Below, piece by piece: positions 49,917-60,251 of a DNA stretch of 64,000 bases. This DNA comes from Macrolepiota albuminosa. Lineage: Eukaryota; Basidiomycota; Agaricomycetes; Agaricales; Agaricaceae. Each line of letters begins with the position of its first letter. Position 1 is the first letter of the stretch. The notes beneath the pieces are model-generated. The model saw only the letters and a program-made list of their open reading frames with translations, was not told where the DNA came from and ran no database searches. The stretch spans positions 3,954,183 to 4,018,182 of the forward strand of contig JAMWFC010000117.1 in NCBI GenBank assembly GCA_027475525.1. The letters run 5' to 3'. The translations under genes were made by a program, and so were the position numbers.

Positions 49917-50048
49917 GTGCATTGATGACGCCAACTAAGGTTGGGTGTGCTGGATGTATATGCAGTACAATGCCATCTCCAGTGCCTGGCATACATAATT
50001 GTGAGGAGTTCTGACAGGCCCGGTATGCTTGAGCAGATATGATAAAAC

Positions 50049-50820
50049 TGTCAGGTTCCGCTGAGTCGGGGGCTTTCTGGGAAAGCAATCGCCCTTACAA
50101 TGCGGACTTGACCCACAGATACTCGGGTGTCTGGAACTCCGGGGCTAGGATTCCGGGGTTCAAGACGTGGACAGGGAAATCCCGGGAGAGGGGACTTAGT
50201 CCGGGGGTTTTGGGTGGTGGTAACTGGGGAGTTTGGGTGGGGGTCGAGTCGTGAACCGGAGGTTCTAAGACGAGACCAAGTTAGTAAGTTAAAGTCGCGA
50301 AGTGCGTACCAGTCTTAGAGCACGCGAATATCCAAGCGTGCCAGTCAAGCATGCCAGTCAATGCGTACCAGTCAAATAGAGGGCATGCAACAATCCAAGA
50401 AATGCAAAGTAACAGTGTATATAATATCAAGACTGGCGAATACAACGGGGAACTATGCTATAAGTACTACGAGGCCGGGTCTCGGGGTTCCGGGATGTCT
50501 GGGATGGGTTCCGGGGGTTATTGAGTAGCAGCAGGGGCTGCATACTGGGATCGCGTGTGTGGGGTGCGCGATCAATTGGCGCGGATGGAGCCGTGATGCG
50601 TGATGCGTGATGGCCGGAACGAGTCGCGTGATCCGATCGTTGATCGGGGCTGGTGACGGCTGATGGTGGTCCTTGATGCACGTGATGGCGGTCCTTGATG
50701 CGTGTGATGGCAGTGTCAGCGGTCGTGATGGCGGGGCGTGTCCTGTGGGGTCGGAGGGAGGGTCCCGGAGGGTGTTCCGGGAGTGTTCCGGGGTGGGCCC
50801 GGAGGGGAGGGGTCGTGACA
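50049..50820 (-). repeat. 3' LTR of the Gypsy element (element orientation)
   Basis: 772 bp, starting TGTCAGGTTCCGCTGAG and ending GGGGTCGTGACA on the + strand. It differs from the other LTR by roughly two dozen substitutions, nearly all transitions and mostly at CpG, plus a 6-bp and a 22-bp indel. Confidence 0.92.
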
Positions 50821-50832
50821 TCACCCCCCCTC
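50821..50832 (-). other. Candidate polypurine tract
   Basis: Directly next to the 3' LTR the minus strand reads CTGAGGGGGGGTGA. A G-rich purine run at this site is where plus-strand DNA synthesis is primed in LTR elements. Confidence 0.55.
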
Positions 50833-50948
50833 AGCGCCGAGACCCTCCGAGGCGCGCGTAGCTGGTGGTTCGGACCGGGGTTCAACCGTGGGATCCAGCA
50901 CCTGACTTGCCACGTATTGAAAAAAAAATTTTATCGTCAAGTTCAAAC

Positions 50949-52771
50949 ATGTCGCGTACGCCAACCCATTCCCTGACGCCCCCACAAACCAACGAGGTCG
51001 TGCCCCTCATGGCCTGGGAAGCCCGGGACGCGTGGTACCGAGCTTGCCTCGACCGGGAGTGCGTGGCAGAGCTCGTCCGGCAACGTGAGTGCTTTTTGCG
51101 TCGTCCGTCTGTCTCAACTGACCTTCCTATTCCAGAACAACTCAATATTCCGATCCCGGAGGCGGGTCCCAGTCAGCAACCGGAGTCTGCCCCCAATGCG
51201 GGTCCTAGCGTTTCCTCGGAGTCCCATCAGGGTCGTCCCGCGCCTACGTTTGCGTGGATGACCGTCCGCCCTCCCCGCCCTAGGTTGCCCGCCCCTCGAT
51301 TTCGCCGCTCCGAGATGGCGGTAGGGGCGGTTACGGTGGTCCCGGACGACCGGCACGTCGTGTGGGCGGACGCGTCGCAGGAGGTGTTTGAGGAGGCGCT
51401 GGAGAGGCCCCAGGGGTTGCCCGCGCACAACTGGTGCATGAGCAATGGGCCGGTGAGTGGATTCTTACCCCAGTTTTCCTGGCTAACTCCGGCATCACAG
51501 TGTCTGCATTGTGCCCGCCGGGTGGTACCGTGCGAGTTTGAGATCCCAGTTCCTTCGTCCCACTGAGACACGTTGGTATGTGAAGCGTGCCGCCTCAACT
51601 ATGAGCGGTGCTCCGTTTCGGCGTTGTGGAGGGCGCGCTGCATCGTGCGAGAGCAGGGGTGGCCGCTGGAGGGGGTCACCCGGAGAATGGGGGTCGAGGA
51701 GCGGGACTGGGTGGTGGAGCCGGTGGACGAGGGGGTGGAGCTGGAGGGGGAGGTGCCCGCGGCGCCCGTGCAGCTGTCTAGCGGGGGGTCGTCCGGGTGG
51801 GGGGCCGGGGCCGGCCCGTGGTCCTCATTACTCGTCGGGTGACCCGGGCCGGGACTGGGAGTCACAAGGGTCGAGGGGGGCGCCTAGACAAAGGGAAGAG
51901 GCGGGCGTCGCCCAGCCCCTTACCGGGTCCGTCCAAGAGGGCGCGCCTGCCCATGGAGACCCCGTCCCCGGCTCCCCAGTCCCCGCCCCCGGCTTCTCCA
52001 GTGCGCCTCTCCCCAGCGGTATTTTCCCCATTGTCGGGGCGACTGCTGGGCGTCGGAGTGGGGGCTCTGCAGGAGTGCCTCGAGCAGGCCGACCGGGAGC
52101 GGGAGGAGCGAGAGGAGGCAGCGATCTGGAGGGGGCTGGAGGAGGACCGTGAGACCGCCCTCCGGGAGCTGGAGGAGGCGAGGGTAGCCCGGGGAGGAGC
52201 CGAGGCCCGGGGCTGGAGGAGGACCGTGAGACCGCCCTCCGGGAGCTGGAGGAGGCGAGGGTAGCCCGGGGAGGAGCCGAGGCCCAGCTGGACGCTATGA
52301 GGGCCCGGTGGAGCAGGGGGTGGGGATCCTGGCGCAGGGTCCCTCGAGTCCCGAGTTGGTTGAGGCCCTGCGCCAGAATGTGGTCATCGGGTGCATGGCC
52401 TCCCTGAGTGAGTGCCTCCCTTTCGTGGCTGGGTCATACTAACGTTTCCAGGCTGGGCTTGGGAGCACCGCCTGCTTCTGGACGGGGCCACCGCGGCGTT
52501 CACGTCTCTCCAAGAGGGGCTGTGGTCGGAGGGAGGGAACCCCAGGGTGGAGCGGGGCCTGGATTTGCTGGGGAGGTTGGTGGGTGCTCACCGCCAGAGG
52601 AACGTCCCGGCCCCAGGGTCATGGTTCGAGCGTGTTCTGGACGAGGGCGAGCAGCTCCCGTCCTGGAATCAGCTAGCCGAGGAGGTATGGCGGGAACACG
52701 GTCCGGAGGGGGTGGGGGAGGATTTCTGGGGTTGGCCGAGGGGAAGGTCTGGCAAGGGGAGTTCCGGCTAA
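50949..52771 (+). pseudogene. Intron-bearing antisense gene inside the Gypsy element
   Basis: Running opposite to gag-pol, this gene starts MSRTPTHSLTPPQTNEVV at 50949. Three introns have full consensus: 51085-51135 (GTGAGT...CTGAC...TTCCAG), 51453-51500 (GTGAGT...CTAAC...CACAG) and 52408-52451 (GTGAGT...TACTAAC...TTCCAG). The first two preserve frame. The product has a Pro/Ser-rich N-half, two Cys clusters of the form CX2CX6C (CLHCARRVVPC and CEACRLNYERC) that could bind zinc, a charged helical segment (LEEDRETALRELEEARVARG) likely to form a coiled coil, and a C-terminal AWEHRLLLDGATAAFTSLQE region. One in-frame TGA (51564-51566) separates the Cys clusters, and the 77-bp duplication at 52132 plus a further shift near 51790 break the frame. 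It ends about 280 bp from, and convergent with, the end of pol. I do not recognise the family. Confidence 0.7.
52132..52285. repeat. Exact 77-bp tandem duplication (likely assembly artefact)
   Basis: 52132-52208 equals 52209-52285 exactly. It lies in the antisense gene and shifts its frame. Confidence 0.95.
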
Positions 52772-53746
52772 GGGCGGCGTCTTTTTCGCGTTTTTCTTGT
52801 CACTTCTTGTTCGTCTCGTCACCCTGGTTGCTACTGTAGAATATGTAAAATAGAAAAATGTATATACTTGGTTTCCCGGGGTAAAGGGTGATGTAAGGGG
52901 CAAAAGAAGACTGAAAAACAGAAGGCACCTTGCCCAGGTTCCGGGACACTACTATGAAATGATACTAAAAGAGAGTAAGATCTAGAGAGGGAAAGTAGAA
53001 AGTATACATGGGAGTTGAATCCCTACTGAGCCCAGAGGCGGGGGTTACGCCCACTACTGCCGTCTGTGAGTCCTGCGCCTGGGAGGGTCGTTTCCCGAGT
53101 GCCGTTGTTGGAAGTCCCAGAGTTTGTTGAGGGCGCCTTCGAGGTTTCCGCGCGGTTTCCAAGTGTCGTCTTCTGGGCCGTATCCCTTCGACCGTACGAG
53201 GAAGTGGGGTCGTCCACGAATGTTCCAGGAGTTGAGGATGTCTTCAACCTCGTAGTGGTACTTGTCCTTGACCTCGACCGGGGGAGGGGGCTCAGGACGT
53301 CGTTTGGGGAAGGGATCCGGGGGGTGTCGTTCCAGGAGGCGGACGTGGAATACCGGGTGTAGACCTTTTAGTCCCGGGGAGAGCTCGATCTTGTAGGCAT
53401 GGGATGAGACCTTCTTCAAAATTTTGAACGGGCCGAGGCGCTTGTGATCGAGTTTTGGGGAGGGCCGGCGGGTGCGGAGGTGGCGTTGATCTAACCATAC
53501 CTTTGTCCCGGGGGTCCAGTCGGGGGTGTCTTCCCGTTTCCGGTCGGTGTGTTTCACGTAGGCCCGGTTCGTGGTGTCAATCTCTTCCCAGAGAAACTCG
53601 TGAAAGGATTGGAGATTCTGGGCGACCTCGTGGGCGGCGTGCGACGGGATGTCCCGGAGCGAGAGTGTCAGTCGAGGGTGGTATCCCTTGTTGGCAAAGA
53701 AGGGGGATACCCCGGTGGCAGAGTGCGGCGTGTTGTTGTAGGTGAA

Positions 53747-53901
53747 TTCGGCCAGGGGGAGCTCGGCGCGCCAGTCGTCCTGCAAGTAGTTGACGTACAG
53801 TTGGAGGTACTGCTCGAGAGACTGTTCGGCCAGGGGAGCTCGGCGCGCCAGTCGTCCTGCAAGTAGTTGACGTACAGTTGGAGGTACTGCTCGAGAGACT
53901 G
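53747..53901. repeat. 77/78-bp tandem duplication with one G-run difference
   Basis: 53747-53824 (78 bp) and 53825-53901 (77 bp) are identical except for one extra G in a G run of the first copy. It falls in integrase and breaks the frame. Confidence 0.93.
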
Positions 53902-55579
53902 GTTGACCCTTTTGGTTTGGCCGTCGGTTTTGGGGTGGTAGGCGGTAGAGAGGTTAGTCTTTACTTCAAGTGCCTTACACAGGGAAGTCCAAAACTTGGA
54001 CACGAAGAGAGGGCCACGGTCGGAGACGATGTCGTCCAGGAGTCCATGTTTGGTGAAGACATGCTCGAGGAACAGCCGGGCGAAGTCCAGGGCGGTGTCC
54101 GTGGTGTGGCAGGGTAGGAAGATGCCCTGTTTGGTTAGCCTACACACAACGACGAGAATGGCATCGAACCCTTCAGATTCCGGGAGTTCGACGATGTGGT
54201 CCAGGGATATGGAGGACCAGGGGCGTCGTCCGACTGGCAGGGGTTTCAGGAGTCCATATGGTCGGTGTCGGGGGACCTTGGCCCGGAGGCAGGGTTCACA
54301 TGATCGAATGTAGCGGGTCACGTCCTTCTTCAACCCTGGCCAAAAGTAAGTCCGGGAGATCAGCTGGAGAGTCTTACGTATCCCAGGGTGTCCCCGGAGC
54401 TTGTGATCGTGGTGTTGACAGAGGACGTCGTAGCGGAGTCGGGCGTGATCTGGGACGTAGATGCGGCCGTCCCGGAGGAGGAGTTTTTTGTCGGGGGACA
54501 ATGAGAAGGCGGGGTCCCGGTCGGTTCCATCGGAAGAGTTTCGGGGGTCGTGATTGGTGAAGTACTTGTCTCGGGGAGCGCGGCGGATCTGGTTCAGGGT
54601 TCCTTTGTCATTTAAGATCAGTACGGCATTCAGATGTTCGGGAGGGATCACCACGCAATGATTGAACGCATTGCGTTCCGCCTCGAATGACCTCTTGGGA
54701 TAGACATCCGGACGACGGGTGAGGGCATCGGATTTAGCTCCGAGTCGTCCCGGGCGGTACTGGATCGTGAAGTTGTATTCCGAGAGGACCTCGGACCATT
54801 GGGCCTGCCGTCGACTAAGCTGTTTGGTCGTGGTGAAGTACTGCAGGTTGTTGTGATCCGAGTAGACCTGAATCCGGTGCCAGGCTCCCTCGAGGTAGGC
54901 TCGCCATTGCTTGAAGGCTTCGACGATGGCGAGGAGCTCCTTGTCGTAGATGTCGTAGTTGAGCTCGGCGTCGATCATGGACCGGGTGTAGAAGGCAACG
55001 GGCCGGGGTTCCCCTCCGTCAGGTTCCATCTGCGAGAGGATCCCGGCGATGGCGTAGTCGGAGGCGTCGCATTCCAGGATAATCGGGAGGGTTGGGTCGT
55101 AGTGCCGGAGTACGGGGGCGGTCGTGAAAGCCTCCTTGAGCAGGTTAAAGACACTTTGGCACTTACTGTCCCAGTTCCAGGCGACGTTCTTGCACGTGAG
55201 CCGGTTGAGGGGTTTCGTGATACCGGAGTAGTTATCTATGAACCTACGGTAGAAGTTAGCGAAACCCAGGAAAGATTGCACTTCCTTGACGTTCCGGGGC
55301 TGCGGCCAGTTGACGATGGCCTCGACCTTGTGGGGGTCCATGCGAACGCCGTCCGGGGATACAATGATGCCAAGATACTCAACCTCTTCCGTATGGAATG
55401 AACACTTCTCGGGCTTGGCGTGGAGGTTGTGCTCCTGGAGGCATTCGAGGACTTGCCGGATGTGCTTCTGGTGATCCTCCGGCGAGTCGGAGTAAATGAG
55501 GATGTTGTCCAGGTAGACGATCACGAAGACGTCGCTCATGTCGTGGAAGATGTCGTTCATGAAGTATTGGAACGTGGCG

Positions 55580-55733
55580 GGGGAGTTAGTCATTCCGAAA
55601 GGCATTACAAGGTACTCAAACAGACCATACCACGTGCGGAACGCGGTTTTCCACTCGGGGAGTTAGTCATTCCGAAAGGCATTACAAGGTACTCAAACAG
55701 ACCATACCACGTGCGGAACGCGGTTTTCCACTC
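55580..55733. repeat. 77-bp tandem duplication (likely assembly artefact) in RT
   Basis: 55580-55656 is repeated at 55657-55733; one further base matches by chance. It falls at the [12 protein letters not shown] block of reverse transcriptase. Confidence 0.95.
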
Positions 55734-55876
55734 GTGTCCCGGGGCGATGCGGACGTTGTTGTAACCGGAGCGGAGGTCGATCTTCGTGTAGACCTTGGCA
55801 CTGCGGAGTCGATCGACCAGATCGCCGATGAGCGGGAGCGGGTAGCGGTTCTTCTTGGTGATCTTATTGAGTCCTC

Positions 55877-56030
55877 GATAGTCGACGCAGAGTCGGAGCG
55901 AGCCGTCCTTCTTCTTGGCGAATAGAACTGGGGCTCCGGCGGCGGAGGTGGAGGATAGTCGACGCAGAGTCGGAGCGAGCCGTCCTTCTTCTTGGCGAAT
56001 AGAACTGGGGCTCCGGCGGCGGAGGTGGAG
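55877..56030. repeat. 77-bp tandem duplication (likely assembly artefact) in RT
   Basis: 55877-55953 is repeated at 55954-56030; one further base matches by chance. It falls at the [18 protein letters not shown] block of reverse transcriptase. Confidence 0.95.
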
Positions 56031-57545
56031 GGTCAGATGAATCCCTTACCAAGCATTTCGTCGAGGTAGTCCTTGAGGGCCCGGAGTTCGACCTCCGACA
56101 TGTTGTATACCTTGCCGAAAGGGGGGTTGGCTCCTTCCTCGAGGTCGATGGTGTGATCATAGGGGCGGTGAGGGGGGATCTCCTTGGCGTCTCCTTTGGA
56201 GAATACGTCAGCGAACTCATGATACTTCGGGGGAACTACTTCTCGGAGGATTTGCTCCTCGGTTTTCTTTTCCGGGGGAATAGCGTCCCCTCATAGGTGT
56301 TCTTCTAGGAGAAAGGGCGAGGTGTGTAGCTGAAACATGGGAGTTCCGTCCCTCATGAGGCGGGCGAAGGGGGCGGCCCCGATGATCCTAATGTCGAGTG
56401 CGCTCAGGTCGGTTGGGGTCACGGAAGGATCGGCCAGAGCGGGTGTGACGCATGTCTGAGACCGGCAAGGGTAGTTCGGCCCCTTGTACTTGTTCCGAGG
56501 AATGTTTGGGGGTCGATCAGGGGCCTTGCGGTCTCGGACGGGCGTGGGGGGCGTGGCAGTCGCCCCGGGGGTGTCAGGCGTCGGGTCGTTTCCTAGGGCC
56601 CGGAGGTGCACAGCGGTCAAGGGGTGGTCTCCGGGTCCCGGAAAGGTCATGGTGAGCGTCCTCCAATCGATGTCGGGATTCGTGTTGCGCAGCCAGGGTA
56701 GTCCCAGCACCATCGGGGTCGATTCATGAAGTTGCGTGACCAGGAAGTCGGAGGTGAACTCGTAGTTGTTGTCCAGGGTCACGTGTCCCAAGTGAGACCT
56801 CTGGATGGGGCCGGAGGAGGAGGGGGTGCTGTCGAGGCGTTGCAGGCGGAGGGGCTGGTCGAGGGAGTCGTGGGGGAGGTCGAGAGCGTCGCTGATGAAA
56901 ACTCCGGTGGCTCCGCTGTCGATGAGGGCCGATACTGGTCCCAGGGTGCCGTCCAGCCTGGCATTGATGACGAAGGATCGGGACGAACGGGACTGGAGTC
57001 CAGGGGGTGGTGGGGGCCCGTCCTTCGGGGTAGGGTCTGGGGAGTGGGGGATGTCGAAGGGGAGTTGCTGGTCGTCGGGCGTCGGGTCCCGGGTCAGTCG
57101 AAGGGTGAGATGTCGCCAATCGATGCGGGGATTGGTGTCTCAGAGCCACGGGAGCCCTAGGACCAGGGGTGCGGAAGGGTGGAGTTTGGTTATCAACATC
57201 CGGAGAGTGTGAGTCTGTCCGTTGGCAAAGGTAACGGGCATACCGCCGTAGAGGCGTCCCCGTCGAAGAGGCAGAGCCGTACTGGGACCGGGAGTTGCTG
57301 AGCGGGTTCCGGGGCGAGGGTGGACCATGCTTCGTCGATGAAGTTGTCGGTGGCGCCACTGTCAACGAGGGTGTTGAGGGAGGTTCCGGAGGGGGTGAGG
57401 CGGGTTTTGAGGAGGAGGGAGTGCGAGGAGTGGGAGGGTAGGTAGGCCGTGAGGGTGTCCTGTATGAGTGTCGTAGAGCGAAGGTGTGAGACCGGGGCGG
57501 AGAAGACGTCGGGGTCGATTCCGCGATTTAGGGCGTCTTCCGGGT

Positions 57546-59048
57546 CTAAATCGCCGGGTCGTTTTCCGAATACTCGTAGGTGGCGTCCTCCCCTTCGAAG
57601 GTCCAGGTGGCACGTCCCATGACCTGTTGTTTGGGGCACTTGGAGATGAAATGGTCTTTCTCACCACAGAGTATGCAGACACCCTCCCTTCTCCGTCGTT
57701 CCTGCACATCCGTCGGGACTTCGATCCAGGGCCATCCCTTCTTTTGAAGCCGGTTGGCCCAGAGGGCCTCTTTGTCCCGTTCGTTGTCGAAGTCGAAGTC
57801 TTCGGGGTCTTCCGGGGGTTCCTCGGGGCTTGGCGCGTCGCCCAGGTCGTGGGCGGCCACGGCGGCGTTGAGTTGGGCCTGGGGGCGGGCGCCGCTGCCG
57901 GGGTTAGCATTGGGCGGGCCGCGACTCACCGGGGGTCGGCCGCCCGGGAACGCGGGGGGACCGGGGTTTCGACCTTGGGGGTTGGGAGCTTCGCCGGAGG
58001 GCCAAGGGGGTCCTCCTCTAGGGTTCCAGGGGGGTCGGGAATTCGAATACTCGCTGCGGTCTTCCCAGTAGCGTTGGTCGATCTGCATGACGAGGGCCTT
58101 GTATCCGTCGTAGGAGGGTTGTTTTGGGGCGAGTCGGAGGACGTCCTTGATGCGTTGTGGCAGGGCACGGCGGAGGGCGTACCGGAGGGCGCTGTAGTTC
58201 CAACCTGTTTCATAAGCTTCCTTCTCAAAACATACGATAAAGGTGGTGAAACGTTCTTCCGAGCGCATCCGGAGGTTGAAGAGGTTGTCCTCGGCCTCGG
58301 CCACGGTGTCGTAGATTCCGAACTTCCCGGAGAACTCGTCGACGAAGGCCTGCCAGCGAGCGAGTGCCGGGTTGTTGGGGTCGAACTGGATGAGGGCCGT
58401 GTAGTGATCAAAGGCGATCCCCTGGAGGTACGATGCGGCAAAGGCCACCTGGGAGCTGTCAACCTGAAACGTGAGCGGCTTTGCCTGGAATGTATTGAGA
58501 CACTGAGTGAGGAAGGTACACCATTTTCGGGGGTCCCGGCCCGTGAAAGCGTCGGGCTTTTGAATGTCCAGTCGTCTTTCGCGGGTGAGGGTGTCGCGAG
58601 CGTCATCTGGTCCGGCAGCGTTGCGGGGAGGGGGGCCGGCATTGTAATAGTAGTAGTAGTGATTACCCCCCCCTCCTTGAGGAGGAAAAGCACCAAGGGC
58701 GGGACCCCACCCGCCTGGAGGGCCTCCTCCAGGTGGCTCACCTGGGGGTCCACGCCCGGGGGGTCCGTTATCCCAGGGGGATTTGTTCCTGCCGGGGGGA
58801 GGCCCAGGTCTCCACGCAGGGGGTGGCGGAGGTGGTGGCCCTGGGGGTCGTCCTCGAGGTACGGCTGGGGGTGGCGGAGGCGGTCGGGGAGGGTTCGGCG
58901 GTGTTGGGTCGGGCAGAGGGGGGTCGGGTGCTGGGTCGGGTGCCGGGTTGTGTGGGGGACGTTCAACCCGGGAGGGTCGTGCTTGCATCGGGGTCGTGGG
59001 GGGTTTCGTAGGTCGAAGTGGGGTGGCGGATCGCGGCGGAAGTTGCAT
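57546..59048 (-). CDS. Gypsy gag with Pro-rich N-half and CCHC knuckle
   Basis: An intact 500-aa frame. Residues 1-130 are extremely Pro/Gly-rich. Residues about 150-340 form the capsid-like retrotransposon gag domain (PDAFTGRDPRKWCTFLTQCL, FAASYLQGIAFDHYTALI). A Pro/Gly/Asn-rich linker follows, and near the end is the knuckle CILCGEKDHFISKC, matching CX2CX4HX4C. It ends YEYSENDPAI in the overlap with pol. Gag packages the element RNA into virus-like particles. The start at 59048 is the first ATG of the frame; upstream sequence is open in other frames, so translation could be continuous with the leader frame by frameshifting. Confidence 0.85.
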   Translation of the reverse strand: MQLPPRSATPLRPTKPPTTPMQARPSRVERPPHNPAPDPAPDPPLPDPTPPNPPRPPPPPPAVPRGRPPGPPPPPPPAWRPGPPPGRNKSPWDNGPPGRGPPGEPPGGGPPGGWGPALGAFPPQGGGGNHYYYYYNAGPPPRNAAGPDDARDTLTRERRLDIQKPDAFTGRDPRKWCTFLTQCLNTFQAKPLTFQVDSSQVAFAASYLQGIAFDHYTALIQFDPNNPALARWQAFVDEFSGKFGIYDTVAEAEDNLFNLRMRSEERFTTFIVCFEKEAYETGWNYSALRYALRRALPQRIKDVLRLAPKQPSYDGYKALVMQIDQRYWEDRSEYSNSRPPWNPRGGPPWPSGEAPNPQGRNPGPPAFPGGRPPVSRGPPNANPGSGARPQAQLNAAVAAHDLGDAPSPEEPPEDPEDFDFDNERDKEALWANRLQKKGWPWIEVPTDVQERRRREGVCILCGEKDHFISKCPKQQVMGRATWTFEGEDATYEYSENDPAI

Positions 59049-59344
59049 TCCAGAGAGGCTGGGGCTGACGCTGGGGGCGGTACCGGGACAGGCGCGGGCA
59101 CGGGCGTGGGACGGGGTTCGTTGTTGCCACGCGTGAGCTCGTCAATGTAGCACAGCGTGTCGTCCGTGCTAGGGGTGTCCGCGCGGGGTCTGCCGGGGTT
59201 TGCCGGGGCCAGGGGTCAGGCGTTGTCTGTTCGCGGGAGGGGTTCCAGGGGTCTTTGAGGCTGTCCCCAGGTCTCAAAGGTACTAGGAACGGAGTTAGCC
59301 CTGCGGCGAGTTGACAAGCCTACCGTGCGGGCAGCGGGTTGATC

Positions 59345-59498
59345 GAAGAGGCCTCCAGTCGGGTTGAGGGACCGCAATATGGCTGAGGCGTTTTGTCGCT
59401 CTTCCCGTTGTCGTTGTTCCGGAAGAGGCCTCCAGTCGGGTTGAGGGACCGCAATATGGCTGAGGCGTTTTGTCGCTCTTCCCGTTGTCGTTGTTCCG
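59345..59498. repeat. 77-bp tandem duplication (likely assembly artefact)
   Basis: 59345-59421 is repeated at 59422-59498; two further bases match by chance. It shifts the frame of the leader protein. Confidence 0.95.
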
Positions 59499-60097
59499 GA
59501 GAGGGGTCTGCGGGGGCTGTCGGGGCTGCCGGGGCCAGCTCTGGGGGTTCCTGTCGAACGTGAATCGAGCGACCTGGGTCCGCGGGGTTGTTGAGGGGTC
59601 GAGGGGAGGGGAACGCGTGGACTTCGTCGAGCAGCTGCTGCAATTCCTCTCGGAGGATCGTATTGCGCCTATACTTTACCATAGTTTGCTCCGGGAGTTC
59701 TCCTCGCGTGAGGCGATCCCCAAATTCGACCAAGCAATGAGCCCATTCCTCTGGAGTGCCTTCGAAGTCGTTGTGCCCGAACTCCGTAAGCAGCGCCCTT
59801 ATCTGTTGAGCGAAGTCCTCCGGCGTAATCCTGAGTGAGCAGAGTACTTTGTCCCGTTGCTATTCATACTCCTTGAGGCGTCGTCGCCCCATTGGCGAGG
59901 GAGGGGTTCGAGCGGGTGGAGCGGCGGCCGGGTAGTGATGAGGGGGGTAGTCGGGGTAGGGGGGTCCTCGGGGTTCTTGGGGTTGGGGAACGGGGCGCTG
60001 GTAGCCGTAGTAGGGGGTGGGTGCAAAAGGGCCCTTGCTGGGGGGGATCGGGCGAGGTCCATTGGGTACTGGTGGGGTCTCTGGCAGGCCCCCGGGG

Positions 60098-60251
60098 ATG
60101 CTCCGGTACGAGGGGACCTCCACAGGTCGTGCCATGGCTAAGTTGGGCGGAGGGGCCCAGCTGGCTGAGGGCCCATGCTCCGGTACGAGGGGACCTCCAC
60201 AGGTCGTGCCATGGCTAAGTTGGGCGGAGGGGCCCAGCTGGCTGAGGGCCC
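60098..60251. repeat. Exact 77-bp tandem duplication (likely assembly artefact)
   Basis: 60098-60174 equals 60175-60251 exactly. It shifts the frame of the leader protein. Confidence 0.95.

Larger units (their letters stand above)
53054..57639 (-). pseudogene. Gypsy pol: tandem protease, RT, RNase H, integrase, chromodomain
   Basis: Pol begins in the -1 frame relative to gag, overlapping it by about 90 bp (57546-57639), as expected for gag-pol frameshifting. Two retropepsin-like domains follow: NTLVDSGATDNFID near 57363 and SALIDSGATGVFIS near 56920, each followed by LGLPWLR.TNP.IDWR. RT has [20 protein letters not shown] and VIVYLDNILIYS (55500-55520), where the usual YxDD is YLDN. RNase H has ILECDASDYAIAGILSQ and YDKELLAIVEAFKQWR. 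Integrase has a HHCC finger (HGHPGIRKT-like, CEPCLRAK), then SLDHI, SDRGPLF and QSLEQYL as D, D, E. The chromodomain is [14 protein letters not shown] ... [10 protein letters not shown]. In-frame TGA codons at 57140, 56291 and 56033 stand where Arg is expected. Frame changes at 55580, 55877 and 53756 are due to 77-bp duplications. Confidence 0.88.

Noticed and set aside
56726..59150. Large Gly/Arg/Val-rich plus-strand frames opposite gag and protease (up to 554 residues)
   Set aside because: They are antisense shadows of GC-rich, proline-rich gag-pol sequence; unlike 50949-52771 they show no splice signals or internal domain logic.
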